Shown here: positions 12,352-22,264 of the stretch, one piece after another
Layout of the letters: every line of letters begins with the position of its first letter
Position numbering within the stretch: the first letter of the stretch is position 1
Program-made: the position numbers and the translations under genes
Assembly (NCBI RefSeq): GCF_022201045.2
Contig: NC_068557.1
Coordinates: 30,109,501-30,173,500, forward strand
From: Citrus sinensis
Taxonomy: Eukaryota > Streptophyta > Magnoliopsida > Sapindales > Rutaceae
Length of the DNA: 64,000 nucleotides
Direction: 5' to 3'
The notes under the pieces: model-generated
Seen by the model: the letters and a program-made list of their open reading frames with translations, nothing else
What the model was told of the DNA's origin: nothing
Databases searched by the model: none

Positions 12352-15267
12352 GTGTGTGTGTCTAATTTCAAATGCTTCTACTTCTGTTCTATACATGTAA
12401 CCATGTGTATATGTAGTTGGCAGTGTTGGCAACATATGTCGGTGATGAGTTCCTTGCATTGTATCATTGTGTACGGAGTTTAGCAGTTAAAGAACCTTTC
12501 CCTGATGCCTGGAATAACCTCATTTTGCTTTTTGAAAGGGTACGAGTTGAGATCCTTTCCCCATTATTTCCAGATTAAGTTTAGCAAATTTTTATCCTTC
12601 TTTATTTTAATTTCTGATATCCAGTTGTTGGCATCTCTCAACGGTTCTTATAATATTGCAGAACAGGTCATCTGATTTGCATTCCCTTTCTATGGAGGCC
12701 CACTTTGATATCTCAAAACCATCTGAAAGAAGCAGCAATCAGATCAAATCACAATCAAGAGATGGTTTTTCAAATTGCAATATGTTGAAAGCTGAACATG
12801 ATTGCTTTAAGGAAACAAATTTATGGTCACTTATCATCAGAACAATAAGCTTCTTTTTCATAAAATCCAGGTATTCCTTGTTGCACATTTTCTTATGATC
12901 CAGTTGTGAATTTGCTCATGGGTGGTGATTCGTGTAACAATTTTTATTTATGTGTTCGCGCACATGTGTGTAAAGGCTGTACATTTCATTTTCTGATATT
13001 GATTATTCTCCATTCCCTTCCTGTGCGAGTTGCTTTAAGCCTGCACTGGAATATCTAATTGGTTCCTTTATCAAAATTCATGTTTTATTAACTTAAAACA
13101 CTTTAGCTGTCTACTAATTTGAATATTATGGAGAAAACCTAAACACAACCCAGCATTAGATTGTGGGTTGGGGTATATTCATATTTAGCTTATTTCTTAT
13201 GTTTTCTGCACCTTTTGGATGGGAGGCAGTTTGGAGGATTTCCCTTACACTTTTGCTTCTACCATGAGAGAGTTGGATGCGGCAATGGAATTAGATGATG
13301 CAAAACTAAAAGCCCTGCTGGAATCCTATCAGCTTATGGATTCAGCTAGAACAGGCCCTTTCCGAGCACTTCAAGTTGTTTCTATATTCATTTTTACCAT
13401 TGAGAATCTGATTAATGCCCCAGAAATAAAAGGATCAAAAGACAAAAATGATATGCAGCAGCTGGAGTTTATACGGTGGGCATTATCTGCTACATTCATT
13501 TTCATGGGACGCCTAGTTGAAAGGTGTTTGAAGTCAAATAGCTTGGACTCTAGCCCTCTTTTATCTTCTGTACTTGTTTTTGTGGAGTGGTTGGTGGGCA
13601 TACTTGAGCAAGCTGAATCATATGCGTCAGATGGTAAAAGTAGAAGTGCTATGTCTTACTTTTTTGGTGCTTTTGTTGGCCTTTTGAAGCAGCTCAATGC
13701 TAGGAGTGAGGTCTCATCTCCCAAAAAGACTGCTCTGTGGGAAGACTATGAGTTGAGGGGCTTTGCACCAGTATTGTGTTCGCACCAGTCATTAGATTTC
13801 TCAGTGCATTTTGGACATATAAAGAGTTTTGAAGCTGGCATTGAATGTCGTGCTGATCGTGTCATTAATGCTGCAATGAAGATTGCAAACAGATCAAATG
13901 GTTCTCAAAAGTGGATCATCTATGACAAAATAGGAATGAGATTCTGTGTGGCAGTTTCAAATGTGAATGCAGACACAAGCAACTCAGAATTCGAGTTGAC
14001 CAATGATCTTAAAGTGAAAGAGGCCCATCAGTCTATATCCAAGTCAACTGAGGAATATGAAAAACAGATACTGGAAGAAAATGAGACTAGCCCTTCTGTG
14101 CTAGGAGAATCTGCTGTCATGGAAGAGGAAGAAGTCATTGTCTTCAAGCCTCTTACAAGATATAATTCTGCACCACTCTATGCTTCTGTTCATACTAAGG
14201 ACTCAGAATCTCCAAAGGACACAGAGGAGCAAACAGTGCCACCTGATGAATGCTTGCGCCGTGCCACCTCACTCCTTATAGCACAAAACCAGTCACAGGA
14301 TGATCCTTTGGGGTTCCATTCTGACATCACTAATTTCAGGCCCAGCAAACCGTTTAAGCAGCAGGAGCCTCCTGTAAAGGAAACTGGAGCATCCTCATTT
14401 TCTCCAACTGCCATATCTGCTGGGCCTCCCTCTCTCAGTTCTTGGGTCTTCAATAGAGGAAGTGGCAATAATGATAGAGAAAAAGGGAGAAGTGACATGA
14501 GTATACCTGGCTTGAGCCCCATTGAGGAAATAGCTTCTGCATCCTTATCTGGTCTCTCCATTGGTCAAACTAAGGATTCTGTTATAAGTTCTGGGCAAAC
14601 TTATGCGAGCAGCAATTACACTTCTCCATATTCAGCTCCAGTGCCTTCTGCTCCTTTATTGCCTGAGAATGCTTCTTGGTTTAATGATGTGCAACCCAGT
14701 TCATATGAATTCAAGAACTTGGAGGGCATCAACCGAACAAATAACTTGTCTGATGCATCAGCGTTGAGTAGTTATCCAAATTTGAACTCTACTCATGATC
14801 ATTATAATTATGATTGTGCTGTTCCAGGTTTCATGAATGGATACCCACCATTCCGTGGAATGACTTCTTCTGAATGGCTTCGCCAGTACAGAGAAAACCA
14901 CAATCTTGACTGGACCAATAGCTATTCATGGCCCCTTCATCACTACGCTCCCAGGAACTCAGGCAACTTCCATAATCAAGATGCTTCCATGCTCAATCTT
15001 CGTGATCATTGGCAAGTTCCGCTGGCTTCAAACCAAATGATTTATCCTGAGAGCCAATTGTTGCATCCGGGTTTTCCCCAAGTTCATGCAGCAGATGAAC
15101 ACAGAAGAGATAAACTATTTCCTGATTACCAGAGGCCAACCGCTTATGGCTGCGGCGTCGCAACAGACTTTAGAGATGAGCCACAGCCTCTTTTGCAGTA
15201 TCTTAAAGAGAAAGAATGGCTGTTGCAGCGGGATCCAACAGGGAGAGGTCCTTATATGGGAAACTGA
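11419..15267 (+). CDS. SMG7L: SMG7-like / EST1-family protein (NMD and telomere-related TPR protein)
   Basis: Five coding exons: 11419-11481, 11586-12179, 12417-12539, 12662-12870 and 13230-15267. All have GT-AG introns and compatible phases, giving about 1008 aa. The N-terminal 14-3-3-like/TPR EST1 region is recognisable from the ELYHRVCSSYEKILLND and DVEYSLWKLHYRHIDEFRKR blocks in exon 2, LAVLATYVGDEFLALYHCVR in exon 3, and LEDFPYTFASTMRELDA and GPFRALQVVSIFIFTIENL at the start of exon 5. The C-terminal half is low-complexity and ends LQYLKEKEWLLQRDP...YMGN. The VANTDKQLVTLIHSKGLL start resembles SMG7-LIKE rather than SMG7. The family acts in nonsense-mediated decay by binding phosphorylated UPF1, and EST1 members also act at telomeres; the function of plant SMG7L itself is inferred. 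The ATG at 11419 opens the frame just before exon 2. Confidence 0.9.
12248..12360. repeat. compound (GTAT)n/(GT)n microsatellite in SMG7L intron 2
   Basis: About 110 bp of alternating GTAT and GT/GC dinucleotides inside intron 2 (12180-12416), ending about 55 bp before the exon 3 acceptor. It creates artificial open frames on both strands. It is likely to vary in length between individuals. Confidence 0.9.
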
Positions 15268-16581
15268 AATGTTCATACATCATTAACTTCTTGATACAAG
15301 CACACAACACGACTGATGCCATTCTCGTAGACCTGAGATTGAATTTGATGAAAGTTAACCAAGTCTGTATTATGATTGTATATGTCAATATGCACGTCCC
15401 AGTGTGATATCTGAAATGGGTGTTCAAGGAAAGTTTTATAGAGAAAATCTAGCTGAAGCTGTCCACAGATGTTGTATGTTTGTTTAATAATGATGTTAAC
15501 ACTCTTACTGATCAAATTTTTTATTTTGCTCTATCCTTCAATATCATAATTGACATCGACTGATGAACATGCACAACTGAAATTCCACCGGATTTGTGTG
15601 TGGTTGCTTTCTACCTCATCCTGACAATGCTCATACTACGGGACCCCTCCCCTGCCTCACAGATAGATAGAAGAACGTCGGTAATAACACTATGCTAGAA
15701 AGTACAAATGCAGGTAGCAAAAATTTAACCAAAAAATTGCCTAATTTTACATAAAATTGAATCTGAATTTGATCTGAGATTAGTTTATTTATCCAGTGCA
15801 AACTGGTTTGCAATTACAGTATAAGAAAACGAGGAATGCTAATCCTGACTCTTTAAGTTTTGTCTTATTTTATTTATTCTTTGACATTATTATTAAGTAC
15901 GGATAACAAATTTATTTATTCGGGTGATACCTCTTTTATCCTTATAATAATAATAATTAATGGAGCTTGCTACCTTACAATTATCGTAAGGTACAGTTCT
16001 CTCACAACTGCGCGAGCTTGCAACCTTACAATTATGGTGAGGCACATCTCTCTCACAATTGCTCGGTACAGTTGTGAGAGAGCTGTATCTTACCATAACT
16101 GTAAGGTAACCACTCTATAAATTAACACACACCGTCTAATTATTCGTAATTTAGCGATGTATAATTAATTTTTTTAAAAAAATAAAAAACCAAATATAAC
16201 CTTGCATCATCGCATGATATGCTGTGTGGGGACAGTTTGCCGAAAGAAGACCAATAAAGACATAATTGGGCCTGCAATGCAAAACGGTTGAGCCCAAATT
16301 AACATCGGATCTTTCTTACTCTCTCTGCTTCTCCGTCGCCTCAAAGGGCAAGCGCAAAAAAGTGGGTGGAAGTGGAGCTTGCGTTGCGTAGATCTGAACT
16401 TATTTATTTTTGGTAAGGAGGTTTAATACTTAATTTTTATATAAGAACAGAATTTATTTCTAAGTCTTTTTTATTTTCAGTTTTAGGTCAAACCAACTTT
16501 GACTAGAATCCCGTTACCGTGATCTATCGACTGCATTTAATTAATTTAAAAAGAAGAAGAAGAAGAAAACTCAGGCGAAAG
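15268..16581. other. 3'UTR of SMG7L and intergenic spacer
   Basis: The first 200-300 bp are probably 3'UTR of the SMG7-like gene. The rest contains the inverted repeat at 15971-16108 and the promoter and 5'UTR of the small membrane protein gene starting at 16582, including an AGAAGAAGA run just before the ATG. No other gene seen. Confidence 0.5.
15971..16108. repeat. fold-back repeat: two direct units and one inverted unit of about 40 bp
   Basis: Unit 1 (15971-16010) begins TACCTTACAATTATCGTAAGG and ends CTCTCACAACTG. Unit 2 (16023-16061) is a direct copy with changes. Unit 3 (16069-16108) is the inverted copy, pairing with unit 1 along almost its whole length. Each unit has its own inner palindrome, TACCTTAC/GTAAGGTA. 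It may be a remnant of a fold-back or MITE-like element. No target-site duplication found. Confidence 0.75.
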
Positions 16582-19500
16582 ATGGAAACCCATAAAGGCA
16601 AAGCAGATGTATCCTCGGCAGAAGCTGTCTTCCTTGGAGCTCTGGCACCTGGTGTTAATGTCCGTATTATTCTTAATATTAGTTTCTTCTCCAAAAGCTA
16701 TATTACTGATATTTTTGTTTTTTCCATCTGATACTGATCTAATGAGTCAACATTGGGTTTTTTGTTTTCAGGGTCCCACATGGACAACGCTAAAATCGGC
16801 GTTTGTGATGCTGGGTGTGTGTCTTGCTGTTATGTTTGGATTAGCATTCTCTTCAAGCGACTCTTCACTGATTCTTCATGTTGGGTTTTTGCTCCTAATT
16901 GCTCTCACCCTCTTTTTTCTTCTTAGCTGGTATTCTTCTTATTTTCTACTCACTCTCTCTATTTTCTCAACAGTTTATTTTATTTTTATCTTTATTTTTA
17001 TATTTTTAGGCATGCCTTGTTAACAACTTTCTTGGGTGGTATGTTTGTTGTTATTGCTTCAACTTCTTTGAGTTTGCTATTATGTACAGTACATAATAGC
17101 ATTAGCTTTTGTTGATTACTATTATCAGGATTTGTAGTAATAGGCTGCAGAAGCATACTTGTGGCTTTTCATGTTTAAGTTGTTGTTTAACCACCGGAAC
17201 TTTTTGTTAGGAAATTGAGATTCCTCCAAGTTCACTCTTAACTAATTTGTCAAGCTATAAATTAATAGACAAATTAAATAGAGAATACACTAATCACACA
17301 ACACAAGATTTATGTGAAAAAATTCAACTCCTGATAAAGACACGGCCATTATCAAAAGACAACAAGAGAAAAAATAATCATTATGTAAAAAATTATTACA
17401 ACTACATTCTTATAAATAATTTTCTCTCACCCAAACCCAAAGTACATGATCCCAAGAAATATTTCTTGACAAAGTAAACCCGTAATACCCACATTGAAGA
17501 GCCAAATGCTCCTATAATATATCTACATGCTTGAGAAATTTTTTTTTTTCCATTTTGAAAGCCCGAATACTTCCCTTGCATTCACCAATTGAATGCTTTC
17601 AATTTTTGGGATAAAATGCTCTTCTTTCTCTCTTCCTTTTATAGGCAAAACTTGCCTACAATCAAGGCAAGTGGCTGAAATGTTTGAAACATTTCAGCCA
17701 CTTTTCAAAGTTTTCAAAGGCACCGAAATCGGCGGCTGCCTTTCGTGACTTTTACCACCGTTTGGAAATTGAGATTCCTCCTAGAATCACCCCAAGCAAT
17801 TTGTCAAGAAACAAATTAATAGAAAAATTAAATGGAGAACAATATCAATCTCACAACACAAAATTTACGTGGAAACTCCAAATCCGGAGAAAAACTATGG
17901 TTGTTGTCAAAAGACAATACGAGAAAAATATTCACTATCTGAAAAATTATTATAACTACGCGTTTAGAAATAATTTTCTCTCATGCAAACCCCAAATACA
18001 TGATCCTGAGAAATATTCCTTGACAAAACAAACCCGTGATATACATATTGAGGGGCCAAATGCTCCTACAATATATCTATATACTTAAGAATATTTCTCT
18101 CCATTTTGAAAGCTGGAATGTTTCTCTTGCATTCACCAATTGAATGCTTTGAATTTGAGATGACAAGCTCTCAAATGAGAACTTTTTTTGCAGGCAAAAT
18201 TTGCCTAAAAAATTAAGCCAAGTGGCTGAAATGTTCAAATATTTCAGCTACTTTTCAAGATTCAAAAGAGACAGCCACCAAATTCGGTGGCTGTCATTCT
18301 TGACATTTTTTTCAATATTTTCTTTAACAATTTCCACTATGATAAAAAAAAAAAAAAAAAAAATTACTGCCACTACTGCTATCACCAATGATCATAATTT
18401 TCAATATAGAGAATTATCATACTCCACTATAAAAGGTATACTCAGTTAGAATTAATTATTAATTCCAAGAGTTTTACATCGGCGCATGTAGTGGTAGTTA
18501 TGTTTTTTTTTTTTAATCATGGTGGAGATTGTTGAAAAAATTGACTAAAAAAAAGGTCAAGAATAGCAGCCACCGAATTCGGTGGCAACCTCTTTTGAAT
18601 CTTGGAAAGTTTAGGTAAATTTTACCTATAAAACAAGCTCTCATTTGGTGAATCCTTGAGAAGCATTCAAAATCTAGAGATCTGAGTAATTTAATGCAAG
18701 TTAAACATTAAGTGAGTAATAGGAATTTACATAGTGAATATTTTTCTTTGGTTATCTTTTGACAACGACCATGGTTTTTCTTCAGATTTAGAGTTTTCCA
18801 CGTAAATCTTGTGTTGTGAGATTGATATTGTTTTACATTTGATTTTTCTATTTATTTGTTGCTTGACAAATTACTTAGAGTGATCTTGGGAGGAATATCA
18901 ATTTCCTAGCGGTTCAATTTTCAACACCTTTAGGGGCAATTGGGCGAAGAGTGGGAACTTTCATTCTAAAAGATTGCAAGCTCCCACTTGTAAGCTTGTG
19001 GGCATAATGCATTTCTGCATCTAGATTCTTTTGTGCATGAAGCATTTAAGGATTAAAGGTTCATCAGTGTCAGTTAACATGCAAATGATTTATGATTTAT
19101 AAGTGCAATATCTTTCAGAATTTGTGCACTTGCATGTGCTTGTTGGAAGCAAGTGAATGCTCTTTGTTCTTTTGTGAGGTTGCTGCTTCACAAATATATG
19201 CTTTGCTTTTTTATCCTTCATTTTTTATAGGCTTTTTTTTTTCTTTTCTTTTGGTGCCACTGACTATTATGTGGAAGCTCTTGGAACTTGGAAGTGTCAT
19301 GACAAACAAATCACGTTTTCAGAGGAACATGTCAAAGCGCTACCCACAGCCACTGTGCTGTCTAGGAAAATTTATGAGGTTGCTTTCTAGAAATAATTCA
19401 AAATTTTACTCTCTATTTTTCATTCTGTGCTTATTTTGAGTATGAATTTGGTTCTTGTTGAAGAGTTATTTTTCAAATATGCTGATTTCTCTTGGCATGC

Positions 19501-20436
19501 TACTAATTATGTGGCCATTTTCCTTGAGACTATTATGCATAAAGTTTGGAGAATCTCTTACATGAGTGGCTGTTGGAAGACTGAAAACAAAAATCCAAAA
19601 ATATTCTCTTATGTTTTGGAATTGCACTTTAAAAACGCTTTTTGCTATCCTATGCTGTCAATTCTATGTAACCGCATGGTGTTGTAAATCAAGTTTGACA
19701 CAAAAACTGTCATTAGCTGGTTGTCCATTCCAGCTTAAAACATTCATAACCTTATCTCTCTCGATTTTTTAGCATCAATTTACATATTTCTTTTTGCAGC
19801 TTAACAGTTCATACCTGCAGGAATCCTGAGTCATTGTAGCCTTATGCCTTTAGGTATAATGTTGTCTAGTCAATGATTATACGCTGCTAGATCCTGGGGC
19901 ATAGATTCTTTTGACTTATGCATGATGATTGCTGGAGCAGTTATATGGCTGATGGGTAATTAGAATTGAGTTCTTTGCTTGTGTATATATGGGGTTTCTC
20001 TGTTCTTGTAATTGTTGGGTTTCTTGATATCAGGTTAGTTTAATATGTAGATTATGACATAATCTGATATCAGGATGCTAAAGACATGATTTATTAGCAA
20101 GGAAAACTGAATTCTCAGATTTTATTCCGGTGAATTCCAGCACTGCTATTATTTGTGTGCAGAAAATATATAAAATAAAAAAAAGATAAAATGGGAAAGA
20201 ACCTTGGTCATTCTAATATTCTGCTATGCTGTTTGTGCCTTCTAGATGCATGTGGATTTTATATATTCTTTTTTTTTTTTGAGACCATTTGGATGAGCAT
20301 ACTGATATCTCAAATCATGACTTGTTGAAATTTCCTCAGGTTTCTTGCGCAGACTGGTCTGGTTTCAGTTGAACATCAAATGCTGGAGATGAACTTGATG
20401 CCAAATGATCATCAGAGAAGCAATAAAGGGGAATAA
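16582..20436 (+). CDS. small two-helix membrane protein, conserved in plants, possibly Pkr1-like
   Basis: Three exons: 16582-16659, 16772-16929 and 20340-20436. Phases match and the product is 110 aa. Residues 1-26 are hydrophilic and end LGALAPGVN. Two hydrophobic segments follow, about 37-57 (MLGVCLAVMFGLAF) and 62-80 (ILHVGFLLLIALTLFFLLSW), then a polar tail with AQTGLVSVEHQMLEMNLMP. The third exon lies 3.4 kb away, but the split tryptophan codon (TG|G) and the continuous FLAQTGLVSVE sequence make the join convincing. I recall similar uncharacterised plant proteins. The pattern PG...TW..LK..F, two helices, H..FL, WF weakly resembles the Pkr1 V-ATPase assembly factor of the ER, but that is inference. 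Intron 2 contains LTR fragments at about 17181-18926. Confidence 0.8.
17181..17750 (-). mobile_element. LTR fragment 1 (minus orientation), in an intron
   Basis: Shares a long stretch with fragments 2 and 3: TAGGAAATTGAGATTCCTCC, then the CACAACACAAGATTTA and AGACAACAAGAGAAAAA blocks, then a CCTATAAAAG TATA-like box read on the minus strand (about 17636-17645). The edge next to fragment 2 lacks a clear TG...CA terminus, so it is probably truncated. Approximate borders. Confidence 0.65.
17752..18329 (-). mobile_element. LTR fragment 2 (minus orientation), in an intron
   Basis: Direct copy of fragment 1. Read on the minus strand it starts TGTTAAAGAAAATATTG (18329 downward), preceded by a purine-rich CATAGTGGAAAT like a polypurine tract at 18330-18341. 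A CACCAAATTCGGTGG palindrome at about 18277-18291 is shared with fragment 3. Confidence 0.65.
18530..18926 (+). mobile_element. LTR 3 (plus orientation), probably a complete LTR
   Basis: A 397 bp segment with matching termini TGTTGA...TCAACA, preceded by GGTGGAGAT (18521-18529), the polypurine-tract sequence typical of plant Copia 3' LTRs. It has a TATA box, TATAAAA, at 18627-18633. It is the inverted relative of fragments 1 and 2. Only about 200 bp of non-LTR DNA separates it from fragment 2, so no retrotransposon coding region survives. Confidence 0.7.
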
Positions 20437-22264
20437 TTTTGCTCGGAATATTTCTATAGCATTTCAAATGAAGACATCAGTAACAAAGGGCACACAAACA
20501 GTTTAAATGAAAAGATAGAGACAAACATTTTCTGATGCATTCATCTTGAAAGAAATGAGAAGAAGCGGTTGAAAGGAAAGAAGTGAATCCGGGCGGTTTG
20601 TGCTTACTTTTTGAGGATAATCACGGTGCATGTAACTAACTGATTGTGTTAGTCATGCTTTGCTTCTTTCTCCTTGTGGTTATGCTTGTCCTTTTTGCCC
20701 TTGATGAAGCAGAAGCACGAGCAGCAAGGCAGCTGAAGAAGGAACTTCATATCTTTGGTATCACTGATTATTTCAATTGTTTCGAAAACCAACAAGTATA
20801 TAAACTGTAAAGCTTCAGTGATAGTATTCTTATTCCTTGTTAACTTTATTCATTCATGTTCCCGGATGCCATTCCCATCTCTTACAGATAACAAGATGCC
20901 TAACTTCTTTATTTCCGTATTCCTGGCCATTGGCTCTCTCTCCTATGCTTAAATTTGAGGGTCATGTTGACATTTGCAGTTATTTTTCTGAGAAAAAAGA
21001 AAAGAAAAAGAAAAAGAAGCTGCTTTAATGTTTGTCTTCTTCGTGAAAAAGCTTCATGATAAAGAAGTTACGAGGCTATATTCCAATTTCCAAAGGAAGC
21101 CACGAATAAAGTGACTTGACAAAACAGTTTGTTCTCCTGGAAGGGCTATCGAAAAATGGATTAACAGTGGAATGAAAGTTTGTGAACTCATCGAAATCAA
21201 CCAACTAACAACAAGCCCGCCGTAGAGATTCATTTTAAAATTAATTAATTACGATTGTAATTAGAGTAAACGGGATAATATTTTTATTGGGGTGATTTCA
21301 CGGGCCAATTTTTTCTTTAATTTATCATATACATCCGAACTTACACATAAACAAAAACAAATGAAGGAATAAATACTTCTATCATTTTAATGATAGCGTT
21401 GTACTAAATGCCCATTCGTAGCACATTTATATTATAATTAGGTGTTAATTACGCGTTGAGCTGGCCAAATCTGCCCACGAATGATGACAAATACTTGCCA
21501 TGTATGATTTTTTATTACCATTTTTACACAGAATGAACAGTCATTGTAGATAATTATTGACAATCTAGAACCCAAAAAAAAGAGAAAAAAAAAGAAAATC
21601 TAACTTTCGGTGAAGGTTATTGGTTAAAATATCATTAAGATTAATTCAGCCCACAAAAAAAAAAAATTGGTATATTCAAAGAAAAAAAATCAAAATTATT
21701 GTTTTTCAAAGAAAAAAATATTCATGATCACAAATATATGAAAGTCTATTTCCTTTTATTAGAAGCAAGAAAGTTGTGGGGCCTGGACCGAATTATTTTG
21801 ATCAATAAAGAAATTCGAAAATCATAATAATAATAATGAAAAAGAAAAAGAAAAAGAAAGATAGGCGCATTGGCCGTACATATGCAAAAGAAAGAAAGCG
21901 CTCTTTTCGTTGGCCTACTATGTGTACTCCCCTTTTTGTTTCTTTTATCACCAGAAAATTAAAAAGCCAATTATTTGACCCTTTTCTCTGTTAATTTCTG
22001 CCTTTTTGCATGGCAATGTCACTTGCTACTTAGCTAGTTCAGGCACCGGCCCCTGTCTCTTTCTTCATATTCAGTTTCTTCATATTGATGTTAAATCTCA
22101 AGATTCACTGCAGGAATTAATAATCTTTATCTGTTTTTGGTCACCACTTGAAGAATCCTTGTGTATGTTTTATATATGTGTACAAACGGTAGAAGTTGTT
22201 TCTTTGAGATTTTTCTTCTGATCGTTTTTCTTTTCCCGTTTGGTTTTGTCTTGTGAAGGTGATC
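20437..22264. other. 3'UTR and intergenic spacer
   Basis: Begins with the 3'UTR of the small membrane protein gene. It contains a short open frame at 20655-20810 (listed separately), AT-rich intergenic DNA, and from about 21.9 kb the promoter and 5'UTR region of the LEUNIG-like gene. Nothing else recognised. Confidence 0.5.
20655..20810 (+). CDS. possible short ORF with signal-peptide-like start (51 aa), unproven
   Basis: ATG at 20655, stop at 20808-20810. The first 20 residues are strongly hydrophobic (MLCFFLLVVMLVLFALDEAEA) and are followed by a basic stretch, RAARQLKKELHIFG. No family recognised. It lies about 220 bp after the stop codon of the small membrane protein gene and may simply be 3'UTR sequence. 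A GT donor-like site follows HIFG, so it could also be one exon of something longer. Low confidence. Confidence 0.15.
   Translation: MLCFFLLVVMLVLFALDEAEARAARQLKKELHIFGITDYFNCFENQQVYKL

Noticed and set aside
12211-12483. Open frames on both strands through the (TG)n tract
   Set aside because: Translations are alternating Val/Cys or His/Thr repeats produced by the microsatellite inside an intron.
17247-18449. Frames of 60-134 codons in the intron
   Set aside because: They lie inside LTR fragments and repeat among the copies; LTRs are non-coding.
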